The translations under genes and the position numbers were made by a program. 64,000 nucleotides of DNA, from NCBI GenBank assembly GCA_963746275.1, contig CAVVAX010000016.1, forward strand, positions 1 to 64,000. The letters are read 5' to 3'. Below are positions 27,118 through 36,400 of this stretch, piece by piece. Each line of letters begins with the position of its first letter. Within the stretch, counting starts at the first letter, position 1. Under the pieces are notes generated by a model. That model was given only the letters and a program-made list of their open reading frames with translations. It did no database searches and was not told the DNA's origin. This DNA is from JAEULH01 sp963746275 (GTDB lineage: Bacteria; Pseudomonadota; Alphaproteobacteria; Rhodospirillales; Defluviicoccaceae).

Positions 27118-28269
27118 ATGAAAGTAGCGATCCCGAGAGAGCGGATGCCTGGTGAGACCCGGGTTGCCGCTTCAGCGGACATGGTGAAAAAGCTCGTCGG
27201 CTTCGGCTTCGAAGTCGTGGTCGAGAAGGGAGCCGGCGAGGACGCGGCCATCCCCGACGCCGATTTCGAGGCGGCCGGGGCTTCAATCGCGAAGGACGAG
27301 GCTTCCGCGCTCGGTGATGCCGACGTCGTGATCAAGGTCCAACGACCGGTCATGGACGGCCGGTTGAACGAGGTGGCGATGATGAAGAGCGGCGCGATCC
27401 TGGTCGCGCACTTGGCCGCTCTGACCCACCGCGACGAGGTGGAGGCGTATGCCCAGGCGGGGCTCACCACCTTCGCCATGGAGCTGATGCCGCGGATCTC
27501 GCGCGCGCAGTCGATGGACATCCTATCGAGCCAGAACAACCTTGCCGGGTACAAGGCGGCGATCGACGCCGCCGCCGAGTTCAGCGGGGCGTTCCCGATG
27601 ATGATGACCGCCGGCGGCACCGTGCCGGCGGCAAAGGTCTTCATCATGGGCGTCGGCGTCGCCGGCCTGCAGGCGATCGCCACGGCCAAGCGCCTCGGCG
27701 CGATCGTGACCGCGACGGACGTTCGCTCGGCGACCAAGGAGCAGGTCGAAAGCCTGGGCGGCAAGTTCGTCATGGTCGACGAGGCGGCGATGAAGGATGC
27801 CGAGACGGCGTCCGGCTACGCCAAGGAGATGTCGGACGAGTTCAAGCGCAAGCAGGCCGAGGTCGTCGCCGAGCATTTGAAGAAGCAGGACGTGGTCATC
27901 ACCACCGCGCTGATCCCCGGGAAGCCGGCGCCGAAGCTGCTGACCGAAGAGATGGTAACGACCATGAAGCCGGGCGCCGTCATCATCGACCTGGCGGCGG
28001 AAACCGGCGGCAACTGCGAGCTGACCGAGCCGGGCAAGGTCGTCGTCAAGCACGGCGTCAAGATCGTCGGCCACCTCAACGTTCCCGGCCGCCTGCCGAA
28101 GGACGCAAGCCAGCTCTACGCCCGCAACGTGCTCAACTTCCTCACGCCGCACGTCGACAAGGAGCAGAAGTCTCTGGCCTTCAACTGGGAAGACGAGACC
28201 GTCTCCGGCACCCTGGTGACCAAGGACGGGAAGATCGTCAACCCGCTGCTGATCGGGGAGGGGCAGTGA
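27118..28269 (+). CDS. pntAA: Proton-translocating transhydrogenase, alpha subunit part 1
   Basis: The 383-residue protein is the NAD(H)-binding domain I of transhydrogenase. It begins MKVAIPRERMPGETRVAAS and carries RAQSMDILSSQNNLAGYKA, the Rossmann segment VFIMGVGVAGLQAIATAKRL and GHLNVPGRLPKDAS. It is followed by pntAB and pntB, forming the three-polypeptide enzyme seen in many alphaproteobacteria. The complex uses the proton gradient to reduce NADP+ with NADH. The upstream 222-bp gap is shared with the divergent acyl-ligase gene and should hold both promoters. Confidence 0.95.
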   Translation: MKVAIPRERMPGETRVAASADMVKKLVGFGFEVVVEKGAGEDAAIPDADFEAAGASIAKDEASALGDADVVIKVQRPVMDGRLNEVAMMKSGAILVAHLAALTHRDEVEAYAQAGLTTFAMELMPRISRAQSMDILSSQNNLAGYKAAIDAAAEFSGAFPMMMTAGGTVPAAKVFIMGVGVAGLQAIATAKRLGAIVTATDVRSATKEQVESLGGKFVMVDEAAMKDAETASGYAKEMSDEFKRKQAEVVAEHLKKQDVVITTALIPGKPAPKLLTEEMVTTMKPGAVIIDLAAETGGNCELTEPGKVVVKHGVKIVGHLNVPGRLPKDASQLYARNVLNFLTPHVDKEQKSLAFNWEDETVSGTLVTKDGKIVNPLLIGEGQ

Positions 28270-28271
28270 CC

Positions 28272-28688
28272 ATGGATCAAGCAACGATCGTCGAGAAAGC
28301 CGCTCAGCTCGCCAACGAGGCGGCAGCCCTGGCGGTGCGGGCCGGCGAAATGGCCGCATCCGCGGCGCAGATGACCGTCGCCGGTACCGGCGACGGCGGC
28401 CACGGCGGCTTCCTGTCGCTGTTCACGGTGTTCGTGCTGGCGGTGTTCGTCGGCTTCTACGTCGTCTGGAGTGTCACCCCAGCGCTGCACTCGCCGCTGA
28501 TGAGCGTGACCAACGCGATCTCGTCGGTGATCATCGTCGGCGGCCTGCTCGCCGCCGGTCCGGCGCATTTCGACTTCTCGAAGGTGATGGGCTTTCTCGC
28601 CGTCATCCTCGCCTCGGTGAACATCTTCGGTGGCTTCATCGTCACCCGGCGAATGCTGCAGATGTTCAAGAAAAAAGTGAAGAAGTAG
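28272..28688 (+). CDS. pntAB: Transhydrogenase, alpha subunit part 2 (membrane)
   Basis: This 138-residue membrane subunit corresponds to the N-terminal part of domain II. I use the ATG at 28272, just past the pntAA stop. After an Ala-rich amphipathic leader, membrane segments are LFTVFVLAVFVGFYVVW, SVTNAISSVIIVGGLL and VMGFLAVILASVNIFGGFIV, ending in the usual MFKKKVKK. NAISSVIIVGG is characteristic of PntA C-terminal membrane regions. It lies between pntAA and pntB in one operon. Confidence 0.95.
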   Translation: MDQATIVEKAAQLANEAAALAVRAGEMAASAAQMTVAGTGDGGHGGFLSLFTVFVLAVFVGFYVVWSVTPALHSPLMSVTNAISSVIIVGGLLAAGPAHFDFSKVMGFLAVILASVNIFGGFIVTRRMLQMFKKKVKK

Positions 28689-28704
28689 GGAAGGGGGAGC
28701 TCTC

Positions 28705-30097
28705 ATGGCCGAAAATCTGACGGGCTTCGCCTACCTCATTGCCGCGGTGCTGTTTATCCTGGCGCTCCGCGGCCTCTCCAATCCCGAATCCGCCCGCATG
28801 GGCAACATGTTCGGCATGGTCGGCATGGCGATCGCGGTGATCACCACGCTGCTTGAGCCCGGGCGTCGTCAGCTACTGGATGATCATCCTCGGGATCCTG
28901 ATCGGCGGCAGTATCGGCACGATGGTCGCGCTCAGGATCCAGATGACCCAGCTCCCCGAGCTGGTCGCGGCCTTCCACAGCCTGGTCGGTATGGCCGCGG
29001 TGTTCGTGGCGACCGCCGCCTTCTACCACCCGGAGGCCTACAACATCGGGACGAGCGGCAACATTCACGCCGGCAGCCTGATCGAGATGGGCCTGGGCAC
29101 CGCCATCGGCGCCGTTACCTTCTCCGGCTCGGTCATCGCTTTCCTCAAGCTCGCCGGCAAGATGAGCGGCAACCCGATCACCTTCCCGATGCAGCATCCG
29201 CTGAACGCGGCGGTCGGCATCCTCATCCTGCTGTCGATCATCTGGTTCTGCACGACGGAATCGCCGGTCGCCTATTGGGCCCTGGTGCTACTCGCCTTCG
29301 CCATCGGCTTCCTGTTGATCATTCCCATCGGCGGCGCCGACATGCCGGTGGTGGTCTCGATGCTCAACTCGTACTCGGGCTGGGCGGCGGCCGGCATCGG
29401 CTTCACCCTGCAGAACCCGGCGCTGGTGATCACCGGCGCTCTGGTCGGCTCCTCGGGCGCCATCCTCTCCTACATCATGTGCCGGGGAATGAACCGCTCG
29501 ATCTTCAACGTGCTGCTCGGCGGCTTCGGCGGCGAGGGCGTCTCGCCGGCGGCCGCCGCCTCGTCCGGGGGCAAGTCGGTTAAGCCGGGCTCGGCCGAGG
29601 ACGCTGCCTTCATCATGAAGAACGCCAACAAGGTCATCATCGTCCCCGGTTACGGCATGGCGGTCGCCCAGGCGCAGCATGCGGTCCGGGAGATGGCCGA
29701 CCTGCTCAAGGAGCAGGGCGTCGAGGTGAAGTTCGCGATCCACCCGGTCGCGGGCCGGATGCCCGGGCACATGAACGTGCTGCTGGCCGAGGCCAACGTG
29801 CCCTACGACGAGGTCTTCGAGCTCGAGGAGATCAACCACGAGTTCTCGACCTGCGACGTCGCCTACGTCATCGGCGCCAACGACATCACCAACCCGTCGG
29901 CGCGCACCGACAAGTCGAGCCCGATCTACGGCATGCCGATCCTCGACTGCGACAAGGCCGGCACCACGCTGTTCGTCAAGCGGTCGATGGCGTCCGGCTA
30001 CGCCGGCGTCGACAACCCGCTGTTCTTCGGCGACAAGACGATGATGCTGTTCGGCGACGCCAAGAAGATGACCGAGGAGATCGTTCAGTCTCTCTAG
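28705..30097 (+). CDS. pntB: Transhydrogenase, beta subunit (frameshifted)
   Basis: PntB supplies most of the proton channel (domain II) and the NADP(H)-binding domain III. It starts MAENLTGFAYLIAAVLFILA at 28705. One extra base near 28852 (CTG-C-TTGAGC) shifts into SPGVVSYWMIILGILIGG. Later segments are QLPELVAAFHSLVGMAAV, SGWAAAGIGF, and the NADP site VIIVPGYGMAVAQAQHAV with AEANVPYDEVFELEEIN. Length across the break is about 464 residues, normal for PntB. The rest of the operon is intact, so the slip is probably a base-call error. Confidence 0.95.
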
Positions 30098-30146
30098 GAA
30101 CGACCGCCGCCCATTGAGAGCAACAAGAGCGGGAACTGTGAACGGC

Positions 30147-30173
30147 GCGGGGCTTCGGCCCCGCTTTTCTTTT
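30147..30173 (+). terminator. Rho-independent terminator of the pnt operon
   Basis: GCGGGGC-TTCG-GCCCCGC (30147-30164) forms a 7-bp stem with a UUCG tetraloop, followed by TTTTCTTTT. It lies 50 bases after the pntB stop. Confidence 0.9.
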
Positions 30174-30201
30174 GCTGGCTCGGATGACGCTATCACCCTC
30201 T

Positions 30202-30246
30202 CCGTCATTGCGAGGAGGCTCAAGCCGCACGAAGCAATCGCAGGAG
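30202..30246. repeat. Dispersed repeat (CGTCATTGCGAGGAGG...GAAGCAATC)
   Basis: The segment CGTCATTGCGAGGAGGCTC followed by GCACGAAGCAATCGCAGG is a widespread proteobacterial intergenic repeat type. A related, inverted and longer copy is at 32210-32310. Confidence 0.55.
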
Positions 30247-30263
30247 CGCCCATTTCCGGATCC

Positions 30264-32065
30264 CTACCGGCATCCCGGTGTCGGCGATGACGTTGCTGGC
30301 AGTCTTGCATCAGGTGAGCACAGAGCACGCTGCGGCCGATCCGAACGTAGTTCAGACTGCGAGGCGCCCGTCAGGCAAGCGGTCAGGGAGGCGTGCTCGA
30401 GCCGGTAGAGGGCGAACTGCGGGCCGCGGGCGACGAGTTCGCCGCCCTCGGGGGCGAACTCGGCGGCGCCCTCGATCCACTGCTGCAGCAGGAAGACCGG
30501 CCGCCCCGGCAGAGCCGCGTGCGCGGCCTCCACGAGCGCCGCCGTCACGGCCTGCATCCGCTCGTTGGTCCGGATCTCGATGGGGTTGTTCTCCTGCAGC
30601 GTCTTCAGCCGAGCCAGCGGCTCGCGAATGCCGATGGGCTGCAGCCCGCGGGTCGCAAAGATCTGCGGGACGAAGACGTCGCGGTCGATGCTGGCGAACG
30701 CAGCGATGTTGGGCGGAACGTCGAGCCCGCTGAGCGGTAGATCCCCGGATAGAGCAGCCGAAGCGGCGCGTCGATCAGCGAGCCTGGCGGCGGGCTGCCG
30801 GCCGCTCCCGGCAGGCTTCGCCGGGCAGCGGCGGCGACGGCGCAGCGGTCGTTGACGCCGGTGAACAGGATGCCGCCCTCGGGCAGTCGCTGCGAAGGCG
30901 GCACGGTAAGCGTCCAGGCGCGGCGGAGAACTGGGCTGGCCTCGATGCCGACGCCGGCGACCCGCGCGAGGAGCGTGGCGGCGAGAATGCACGTCAACGC
31001 TGCGCCCAGGCGCGGGCGCTTGAGCGTCACGTCGACGGATGCGATGGCGATGAGGAAGATCGCGAGCGGCATGCGGATGTCGAGGTTAACGACCGGCCCC
31101 ATCCCCCATGGCATGACCGCGAAGGCGAGAAGGACGAGGAGCATGGCGGCGCTGAACTGTTTCGCAAACCGCAGGTGGAACGCGAAGGGCGCAAGCAGCA
31201 GGCAGATCGCAACGGCGGCAAGGGTGTAGATGTCGAGGCCCGACGCGCCGGAGGTGGCCGTGGCGACCAGGCTTCCGAGCTTTCCCTCAAGATCGAATGC
31301 CGGGGCCTCCCGTGCCAGACCGACGGTCAGCGTCTTGCCCAGGAAGAGGCCGCCCGGCAGGAGGAACTGCGCCGCGCCTACGGACAGACGGCCGAGCGCC
31401 GTCATCGGCCGGCGCCGAAGGCCCGCGGCGGCCTGCAGCTCGTATCCGGCGACCGCCGCGGCATAGACGATCAGCGGCACGATGTGGGCAAAGAACAGCA
31501 GCATCGCGGCGATGCTGCCGGCTGCGACCCGAACCGCCGCCGGCCGATCGCGAAGCCGGATCCACAGTGCCAGGGCCAGCAACGTCAGGCCGACGCCGGC
31601 CAGATAGCTGAGGAAACCGTAAAAGAAACTGAGGTTGTAGAGGAGCAGCGCCGCCGCGAGTGGCCAGTAGCTGTAGCGCCCGTGCAGCGTCCGGTGCAGA
31701 AGCATCGTGCCGAGGAGCTGAAGGGCAAGCGTCGTCGCCAGGTAGATGGCGCCGACCAAGTCGATGGGAAGAACCTGCAGCAGCGCCCAGCCGACGCCGT
31801 CGAAGACCAGGTTGGGAACAAGCCCCGGTTCGAACGCGTAGAATTGGGCGAGCGGGCCGCCCTTGAGCAGTTGGTCGAGGATCTTGAGCCGGGCCATGTG
31901 CGCTGGCATGTCCACCAGCGGAAGCTGTGCGGCGAGCAGCAGCGGCACGCAGGCCAGGGCGAGCACGACCGCCGCGGCGGCGGACACCGCCAGCGCCGAC
32001 GGGCGCCGGCGGAGATCCGCCGCGGCAGCACCGGGCCTAGGGGTCGGGACTGGTCGCGTGTTCAT
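30264..32065 (-). CDS. Multi-pass membrane protein, possible glycosyltransferase (frameshifted)
   Basis: I start at the ATG at 32065 (MNTRPVPTPRPGAAAADLRR). About ten membrane segments follow, for example ALAVSAAAAVVLALACVPLLL and YSYWPLAAALLLYNLSFFYGFL. The first loop holds LPLVDMPAHMARLKILDQLL. A frame change near 30745 leads into a C-terminal extracytoplasmic part (AFASIDRDVFVPQIFATRG, FLLQQWIEGAAEFAP). The layout of many membrane helices plus a soluble tail resembles GT-C transferases, but no known motif is certain. It is the third gene after a GtrB-like GT2 and GtrA, the place of a gtrC-type specificity gene. The exact 3' end is uncertain. Confidence 0.65.
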
Positions 32066-32209
32066 CTCACCCGTTCCGCTACGACCAAGGGATGGCCCAC
32101 GAGCGCGGCCGCACCCAGTACGGCGCGCGCGGCCCATCGCGCAACAGTATGGCGCGACCCTACCGCCGGCCACCGTGTGATTAGCTTCACGCGCCAGACC
32201 TTAAGTGAC

Positions 32210-32310
32210 GTCATCGCGACCGCGAGCGAAGCGACGCGGGTGGCGATCCAGAAAAGTATGCCTCTCGGATTGCTTCGTTGGCATTCGCCTCCTCGCAACG
32301 ACGAGCAAGT
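32210..32310. repeat. Second copy of the dispersed GAAGCAAT repeat
   Basis: CATCGCGACCGCGAGCGAAGCGACGCGG, then GGATTGCTTCGTTGGC and CTCCTCGCAACGACGAG, are the inverted counterparts of the repeat at 30202. The two copies bracket the multi-pass membrane gene. The rest of the 275-bp gap 32066-32339 holds nothing else I can name. Confidence 0.5.
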
Positions 32311-32339
32311 ATTCCGGTTGAACCTAATTGCAGCATGCT

Positions 32340-32780
32340 CTAGCGCGCATCGTTGCGCACGAAGACGTAGCGCGCCGAAGCCCAGTAGTTCACGACGAAG
32401 GTTGCGGCAACTGCGCACGCCTTCGCGGCGAGGGGCGGCATCACCTGGGCGGCCACGGCGATCACGACGGAGCCGGTGGCGAGCCCGCAGACCGCGACCA
32501 GCAGGAACCGGGCGCCGTCGACGATGCGCGAGGGGCGCCGGTCGCCGAACGTCCAGGTCTTGTTGCAGACATAGCTGTTGACCACGGCGACGGCGAAGCC
32601 GGCGGTGTGGGCGGCCAGCAGCGGCCAGTGCAGCAGATAGAAGAGGCCGGCGAAGACGGCGAAGTCGATGGCGGTGTTGGCGACGCCAACGATGGCGAAG
32701 CGGACGAGCCGGCGGAGCCGCTGCGAACGCGCCTGCCCCTCGCCCACGGCGTCCGCCGCGGCGACCGGTCGGGCAGGCAC
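32340..32780 (-). CDS. GtrA-like membrane protein
   Basis: The 146-residue protein has four membrane segments and the GtrA pattern: LVRFAIVGVANTAIDFAVF in the first, NSYVCNKTWTF after the second, and VVNYWASARYVF in the last. GtrA proteins are thought to flip polyprenyl-phosphate-linked sugars across the inner membrane. It is 45 bases downstream of a GtrB-like GT2 gene, the usual partner that loads the sugar. A multi-pass membrane protein follows. Confidence 0.9.
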   Translation of the reverse strand: MPARPVAAADAVGEGQARSQRLRRLVRFAIVGVANTAIDFAVFAGLFYLLHWPLLAAHTAGFAVAVVNSYVCNKTWTFGDRRPSRIVDGARFLLVAVCGLATGSVVIAVAAQVMPPLAAKACAVAATFVVNYWASARYVFVRNDAR

Positions 32781-32825
32781 GGCGCGAGTCCTCCGGCGGG
32801 CTGCGGCTGTTAGCGCCCTAGCGGC

Positions 32826-33905
32826 TCAGGCCGTGTCGGGATTGGCCGCCGCCTCGGCGAGCGATCCGCCCACCGCGCCGCTCCCGGCGTCGAAGCCGAG
32901 AGCCTCGGCGACGATGTAAAGCGGGCGGCGCTTCACCTCGGTAAAGACCCTGCCGAGGTACTCGCCGATGATCCCGAGGCTGAGGAGCTGAACCCCGGAG
33001 AAGAACATGATGGCGACGATGAGCGAGGGGTATCCCGGCACGTCGCCGCCATAGAGCACCGTCTTCACCACCACGAAGAGCGCATAGGCGATGGCGGCAA
33101 CCGAGATCAGCCCGCCTAGGACGGAGGAGAAGCGGAGCGGGATCATGCTGAACGAGGTGATGGCGTCCATGCCGAACCGCCACAGCTCGAGCAGGCTCCA
33201 GCCGGAGCGCCCGGCGGCGCGGCTGCCGACGGTGAAGGGCACGCCCTGCTGGCGGAAGCCGATCCAGCTGTAGAGCCCCCGGGTGAAGCGGTCCGTTTCC
33301 GGAAGCGCATTCAGCGCCTCCACGGCCCTGCGGTCGAGGAGGCGGAAATCGCAGGCGCCGCGCGGCAGCCGCGACTGGGCGAGGACAGCGAAGACGCCGT
33401 GGAACAGCTCCGAGGTCTTGCGCCGTACCCAGGAGGCGTTGTTGCCGTTCTCGCGCACGCCATAGACAACCTCGTAGCCCGCTCGCCACTGCGCATACAG
33501 CGCCTCGATGAGTTCGGGCGGGTGCTGAAGGTCGGCATCCATGATCACCGCGGCGTCGCCGCGGGCGTGGCGCAGGCCGGCGGCCAGGGCCACCTCCTTG
33601 CCGAAGTTGCGGCTCAGGCGAATGATCTTCAGCCGCGGCTCGCTGACGCGGAGCGCCTTCAGCGCTTCCGCCGTGCCGTCGCTGCTGCCGTCGTCGATGC
33701 AAATGAACTCGAAGGTGAGGATGTCGCCGCACGCAGATGCGCTGAAGGCCAGCTCGTCGAGGACGCAGTACAGCCTGTCGAACAGGCTCTGCAGGTTGGC
33801 CTTCTCGTTGTACATCGGCAGGACGACGGACAGGCATAGCCGCTGCGGTTCTCCCGCCACAGGGAAGCGGCATTCGATCCCGGAGTTCCTCAACGAAACA
33901 TTCAT
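32826..33905 (-). CDS. GT2 polyprenyl-phosphate glycosyltransferase (GtrB/DPM1-like)
   Basis: The 359-residue protein begins with a GT2 catalytic domain: LSVVLPMYNEKANLQSLFD, FICIDDGSSDGTAEALK, LSRNFGKEVALAAGLRHARG and the DXD motif in VIMDADLQHPPELIE. Acceptor-region signatures RLPRGACDFRLLDR and FTRGLYSWIGFRQ follow. Two C-terminal membrane segments are present (SVLGGLISVAAIAYALFVVV; SLIVAIMFFSGVQLLSLGII). The type transfers a sugar from UDP- or GDP-sugar to polyprenyl phosphate. GtrA follows. The ATG at 33905 is divergent from a ChbG deacetylase gene. Confidence 0.92.
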   Translation of the reverse strand: MNVSLRNSGIECRFPVAGEPQRLCLSVVLPMYNEKANLQSLFDRLYCVLDELAFSASACGDILTFEFICIDDGSSDGTAEALKALRVSEPRLKIIRLSRNFGKEVALAAGLRHARGDAAVIMDADLQHPPELIEALYAQWRAGYEVVYGVRENGNNASWVRRKTSELFHGVFAVLAQSRLPRGACDFRLLDRRAVEALNALPETDRFTRGLYSWIGFRQQGVPFTVGSRAAGRSGWSLLELWRFGMDAITSFSMIPLRFSSVLGGLISVAAIAYALFVVVKTVLYGGDVPGYPSLIVAIMFFSGVQLLSLGIIGEYLGRVFTEVKRRPLYIVAEALGFDAGSGAVGGSLAEAAANPDTA

Positions 33906-34001
33906 GAGTTGTTGTTCCCCATGACGACCTCTGGCACCCCATCCGTAAGATTTTTTTGGTTTCCCTTGCGCGGGAATCTGTCAGGTTATTGCCGGTAAAT
34001 C

Positions 34002-34886
34002 ATGGCATTTCGACGACCTTCGGTCCCGCCGCCTCCCGAACAAAAGCCGGTCGTGCTCTGCGCCGATGACTTCGCCATCTCACCCGGGGCCAGCGCCGCG
34101 ATCATCGACCTCCTCCAACGTCGCAGGCTCTCCGCGACGAGCTGCATGACCGCGAGCCGGCACTGGCCGAGCCTGGCCGCCGGCTTGTCGCCCTTCTCGG
34201 CAAGCGCCGACATCGGTCTGCACCTGACACTCACCGACGGCCGACCGTTGGGCGAGATGCCCCGCCTCGCCCCGCGCGGCCGCCTGCCGCCGCTCGGCGG
34301 CTTTCTGCGCGACGCCTTTACCGGCCGGCTCGACCGCCGCCGAGATCGCGGCCGAAATCCGCCGGCAACTCGACGCTTTCGTCGCCGCACGCGGCTGCAT
34401 GCCCGATTTCATCGACGGGCACCAGCATGTTCATCTTCTGCCAGGGATTCGCGAGGAGGTTCTGGCGCTTTTCGCCGGGCCGCTGGCAGGGCACCCCTGC
34501 TACCTTCGCATCTGCTGGGAGCCGCCGAACGCCGGATCCTGGCGCGCGGCGTGGCGGTGACCCGGGCCCTCGTCATCGCCAGCCTGTCGCTGCCGCTTCG
34601 CCGCGAGGCGCGCCGCCTCGGCATCGCCGGCAACGACAGCTTCCGCGGGGTTGCCGACTTCGCCGATGCCCGGAACTATCCGCTGCACTTCCGCCGTTTC
34701 CTCCGCGGCCCGGGGGCGCGCCCGATCATCATGTGCCACCCCGGCTTTGCCGATGCGGAGCTCGCGGCCGCCGATCCGCTGACGGCCGAGCGCGAGCACG
34801 AGTACGGCTACTTCGCCAGCGACCGGTTCCTGGACGATCTTGCCGCCGCCGGCTGCCGCCTCGCCCGCTTCGCTGCGCTCGAGTAA
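34002..34886 (+). CDS. ChbG/YdjC-family carbohydrate deacetylase (two frameshifts)
   Basis: The ATG at 34002 gives PVVLCADDFAISPGASAAII, with the metal-binding DD pair, and GLHLTLTDGRPLG. A frame change near 34333 leads to EIAAEIRRQLDAFVAARGC and PDFIDGHQHVHLLPGIREE, with the HxH metal motif. A second near 34520 restores the original frame for GNDSFRGVADF, IIMCHPGF and a stop at 34884-34886. Length is about 294 residues, normal for YdjC-fold enzymes that deacetylate N-acetylated sugars, including the hopanoid-linked HpnK branch. It faces the GT2-GtrA group, suggesting a shared glycan or glycolipid substrate. Confidence 0.82.
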   Translation: MAFRRPSVPPPPEQKPVVLCADDFAISPGASAAIIDLLQRRRLSATSCMTASRHWPSLAAGLSPFSASADIGLHLTLTDGRPLGEMPRLAPRGRLPPLGGFLRDAFTGRLDRRRDRGRNPPATRRFRRRTRLHARFHRRAPACSSSARDSRGGSGAFRRAAGRAPLLPSHLLGAAERRILARGVAVTRALVIASLSLPLRREARRLGIAGNDSFRGVADFADARNYPLHFRRFLRGPGARPIIMCHPGFADAELAAADPLTAEREHEYGYFASDRFLDDLAAAGCRLARFAALE

Positions 34887-35004
34887 GGGCCGCCGCCGCA
34901 GGCTGCTCGTTCCCCTCGATTCTCGCGGGCGTCCTGCTAGAGTTGCCCCCGGCGGTATGCGCCACAGGCAACCCGCCCAAGCCTTCAAGCAGGGAGACAG
35001 GACC

Positions 35005-35856
35005 ATGGAGATCCAGACGGTCGGCGTCGTCGGCGCCGGGACGATGGGCAACGGCATCGCCCAGACGTTCGCGGCGGGTGGCTACGACGTCGTGATGAGC
35101 GATGTCGCGGAGGACTACGCCAGGCGCGGTCTCGAGACGATCCGCAAGAGCCTCGACAGGCTGGTCAGCCGGGAGAAGATGAGTGCCTCGGATCGCGACG
35201 CGGCGCTCTCGCGGATCACGACGACGACCACGATGGATGCGTTCGCCGACAGCGACCTGATCGTCGAGGCCGCGCTGGAGAAGGTCGAGCTGAAGCAGAA
35301 GCTGTTCGCCGACCTCGACCGGATCTGCAAGAAGGGCGCGATCTTGACCTCGAACACCTCATCGATCTCGCTGACCAAGATCGCCGCGGCGACGAAGCGG
35401 CCGGGCCAGGTCATCGGCATGCACTTCTTCAATCCGGTCCCGTTGATGAAGCTCGTCGAGATCATCCGGGCGCTGCAGACCGAGGACGAGACCTGCACGG
35501 CCATCGAGGACGTGAGCCGGCGGATCGGCAAGACCCCGCACGTGGTCAAGGACTCCTACGGCTTCGTCGTCAACCGGGTGCTGGTGCCGATGATCAACGA
35601 GGGCATCAACTGCCTCTATGAGGGCCTGACCCAGCCCGAGGACATCGACAACGCGATGAAGCTCGGCGCCAATCACCCGATGGGGCCGCTCGCGCTGGCC
35701 GACCTGATCGGCCTCGATGTCATCCTCGACATCATGCGCACCCTGTACGAGGGCTTCGACGATCCCAAGTACCGGCCGAGCCCGCTGCTCAAGCAGATGG
35801 TCGACGCCGGCTACCTCGGCCGCAAGACCGGCCGCGGCTTCTACACCTACAACTAG
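35005..35856 (+). CDS. hbd: 3-hydroxybutyryl-CoA dehydrogenase
   Basis: The ATG at 35005 follows an AGGGAGA ribosome site and gives a 283-residue protein. The NAD-binding motif is VGVVGAGTMGNGIAQTFA. Family signatures are FADLDRICKKGAILTSNTSS and GMHFFNPVPLMKLVEII, with the catalytic His, and PHVVKDSYGFVVNRVLVPMI. The C-terminus (LGRKTGRGFYTY) is typical. It oxidises 3-hydroxybutyryl-CoA or runs in reverse toward polyhydroxybutyrate or butyryl-CoA pathways. No other beta-oxidation gene adjoins; the small ABM-like gene follows after 10 bases. Confidence 0.93.
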   Translation: MEIQTVGVVGAGTMGNGIAQTFAAGGYDVVMSDVAEDYARRGLETIRKSLDRLVSREKMSASDRDAALSRITTTTTMDAFADSDLIVEAALEKVELKQKLFADLDRICKKGAILTSNTSSISLTKIAAATKRPGQVIGMHFFNPVPLMKLVEIIRALQTEDETCTAIEDVSRRIGKTPHVVKDSYGFVVNRVLVPMINEGINCLYEGLTQPEDIDNAMKLGANHPMGPLALADLIGLDVILDIMRTLYEGFDDPKYRPSPLLKQMVDAGYLGRKTGRGFYTYN

Positions 35857-35866
35857 GCCCGGCGCC

Positions 35867-36157
35867 ATGTACGTCAGTGTCCGACGCTACGACAACGTCG
35901 TCTCCGTCTCCCGGGTCTGCGGCAAGATTGCCGAGAGCTTCGTGCCGCTGCTGAGGAAGCGGCCGGGGTTCATCGCCTACTACGCCGTCAACGGCGGCGG
36001 CGGGACGATGGCAACGGTCAGCGTGTTCTCCACCGAGGCCATGGCCCGGGACTCGAACGACGTGGCTGCCGAGTGGCTGAGAGAGAACGTCGCCGACCTC
36101 CAGCCCGACCCGCCGACCATCCTGGCAGGCAAGGCCGAGGTGGCGGTAACGGCGTAA
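35867..36157 (+). CDS. Small dimeric alpha/beta-barrel (ABM-like) protein
   Basis: The 96-residue protein starts MYVSVRRYDNVVSVSRVCGK at 35867. The core KRPGFIAYYAVNGGGGTMATVSVFSTEAMARDS fragments as a beta-alpha-beta pattern of antibiotic-monooxygenase-like or stress-responsive dimeric barrels. No cofactor motif is clear. It is 10 bases downstream of hbd in the same direction, so likely cotranscribed. Function unknown. Confidence 0.7.
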   Translation: MYVSVRRYDNVVSVSRVCGKIAESFVPLLRKRPGFIAYYAVNGGGGTMATVSVFSTEAMARDSNDVAAEWLRENVADLQPDPPTILAGKAEVAVTA

Positions 36158-36180
36158 GAACGGAGCCAACGCGCAAGACG

Positions 36181-36207
36181 CCCTCACCCGAAGCGGGCGG
36201 GTGAGGG
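36181..36207. terminator. CCCTCACCCG hairpin after the hbd pair
   Basis: CCCTCACCCG (36181-36190) and CGGGTGAGGG (36198-36207) form perfect 10-bp arms, 24 bases after the stop of the ABM-like gene, followed by TGTTACC. The loop AAGCGGG links it to the GCGGGCGGGTGA repeats at 55753 and so it may be a dispersed palindrome that also terminates transcription. Confidence 0.55.
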
Positions 36208-36400
36208 TGTTACCACGCCGGTTTACTCTGCCTCACGTTGTTCTAAGGCTGGTGCATCGGACCGTAATCGCAAAGCCGACGCGGCAATCCACTGCCGAGG
36301 ATCGCCACGCCGTGCGGCTCGGAGACGTTATGTGAAGGGGGCTGCATCAACCTAACACGCCTCGCTGGGGCATATGACGCGCGACGTTGCGCCGGGAGGC

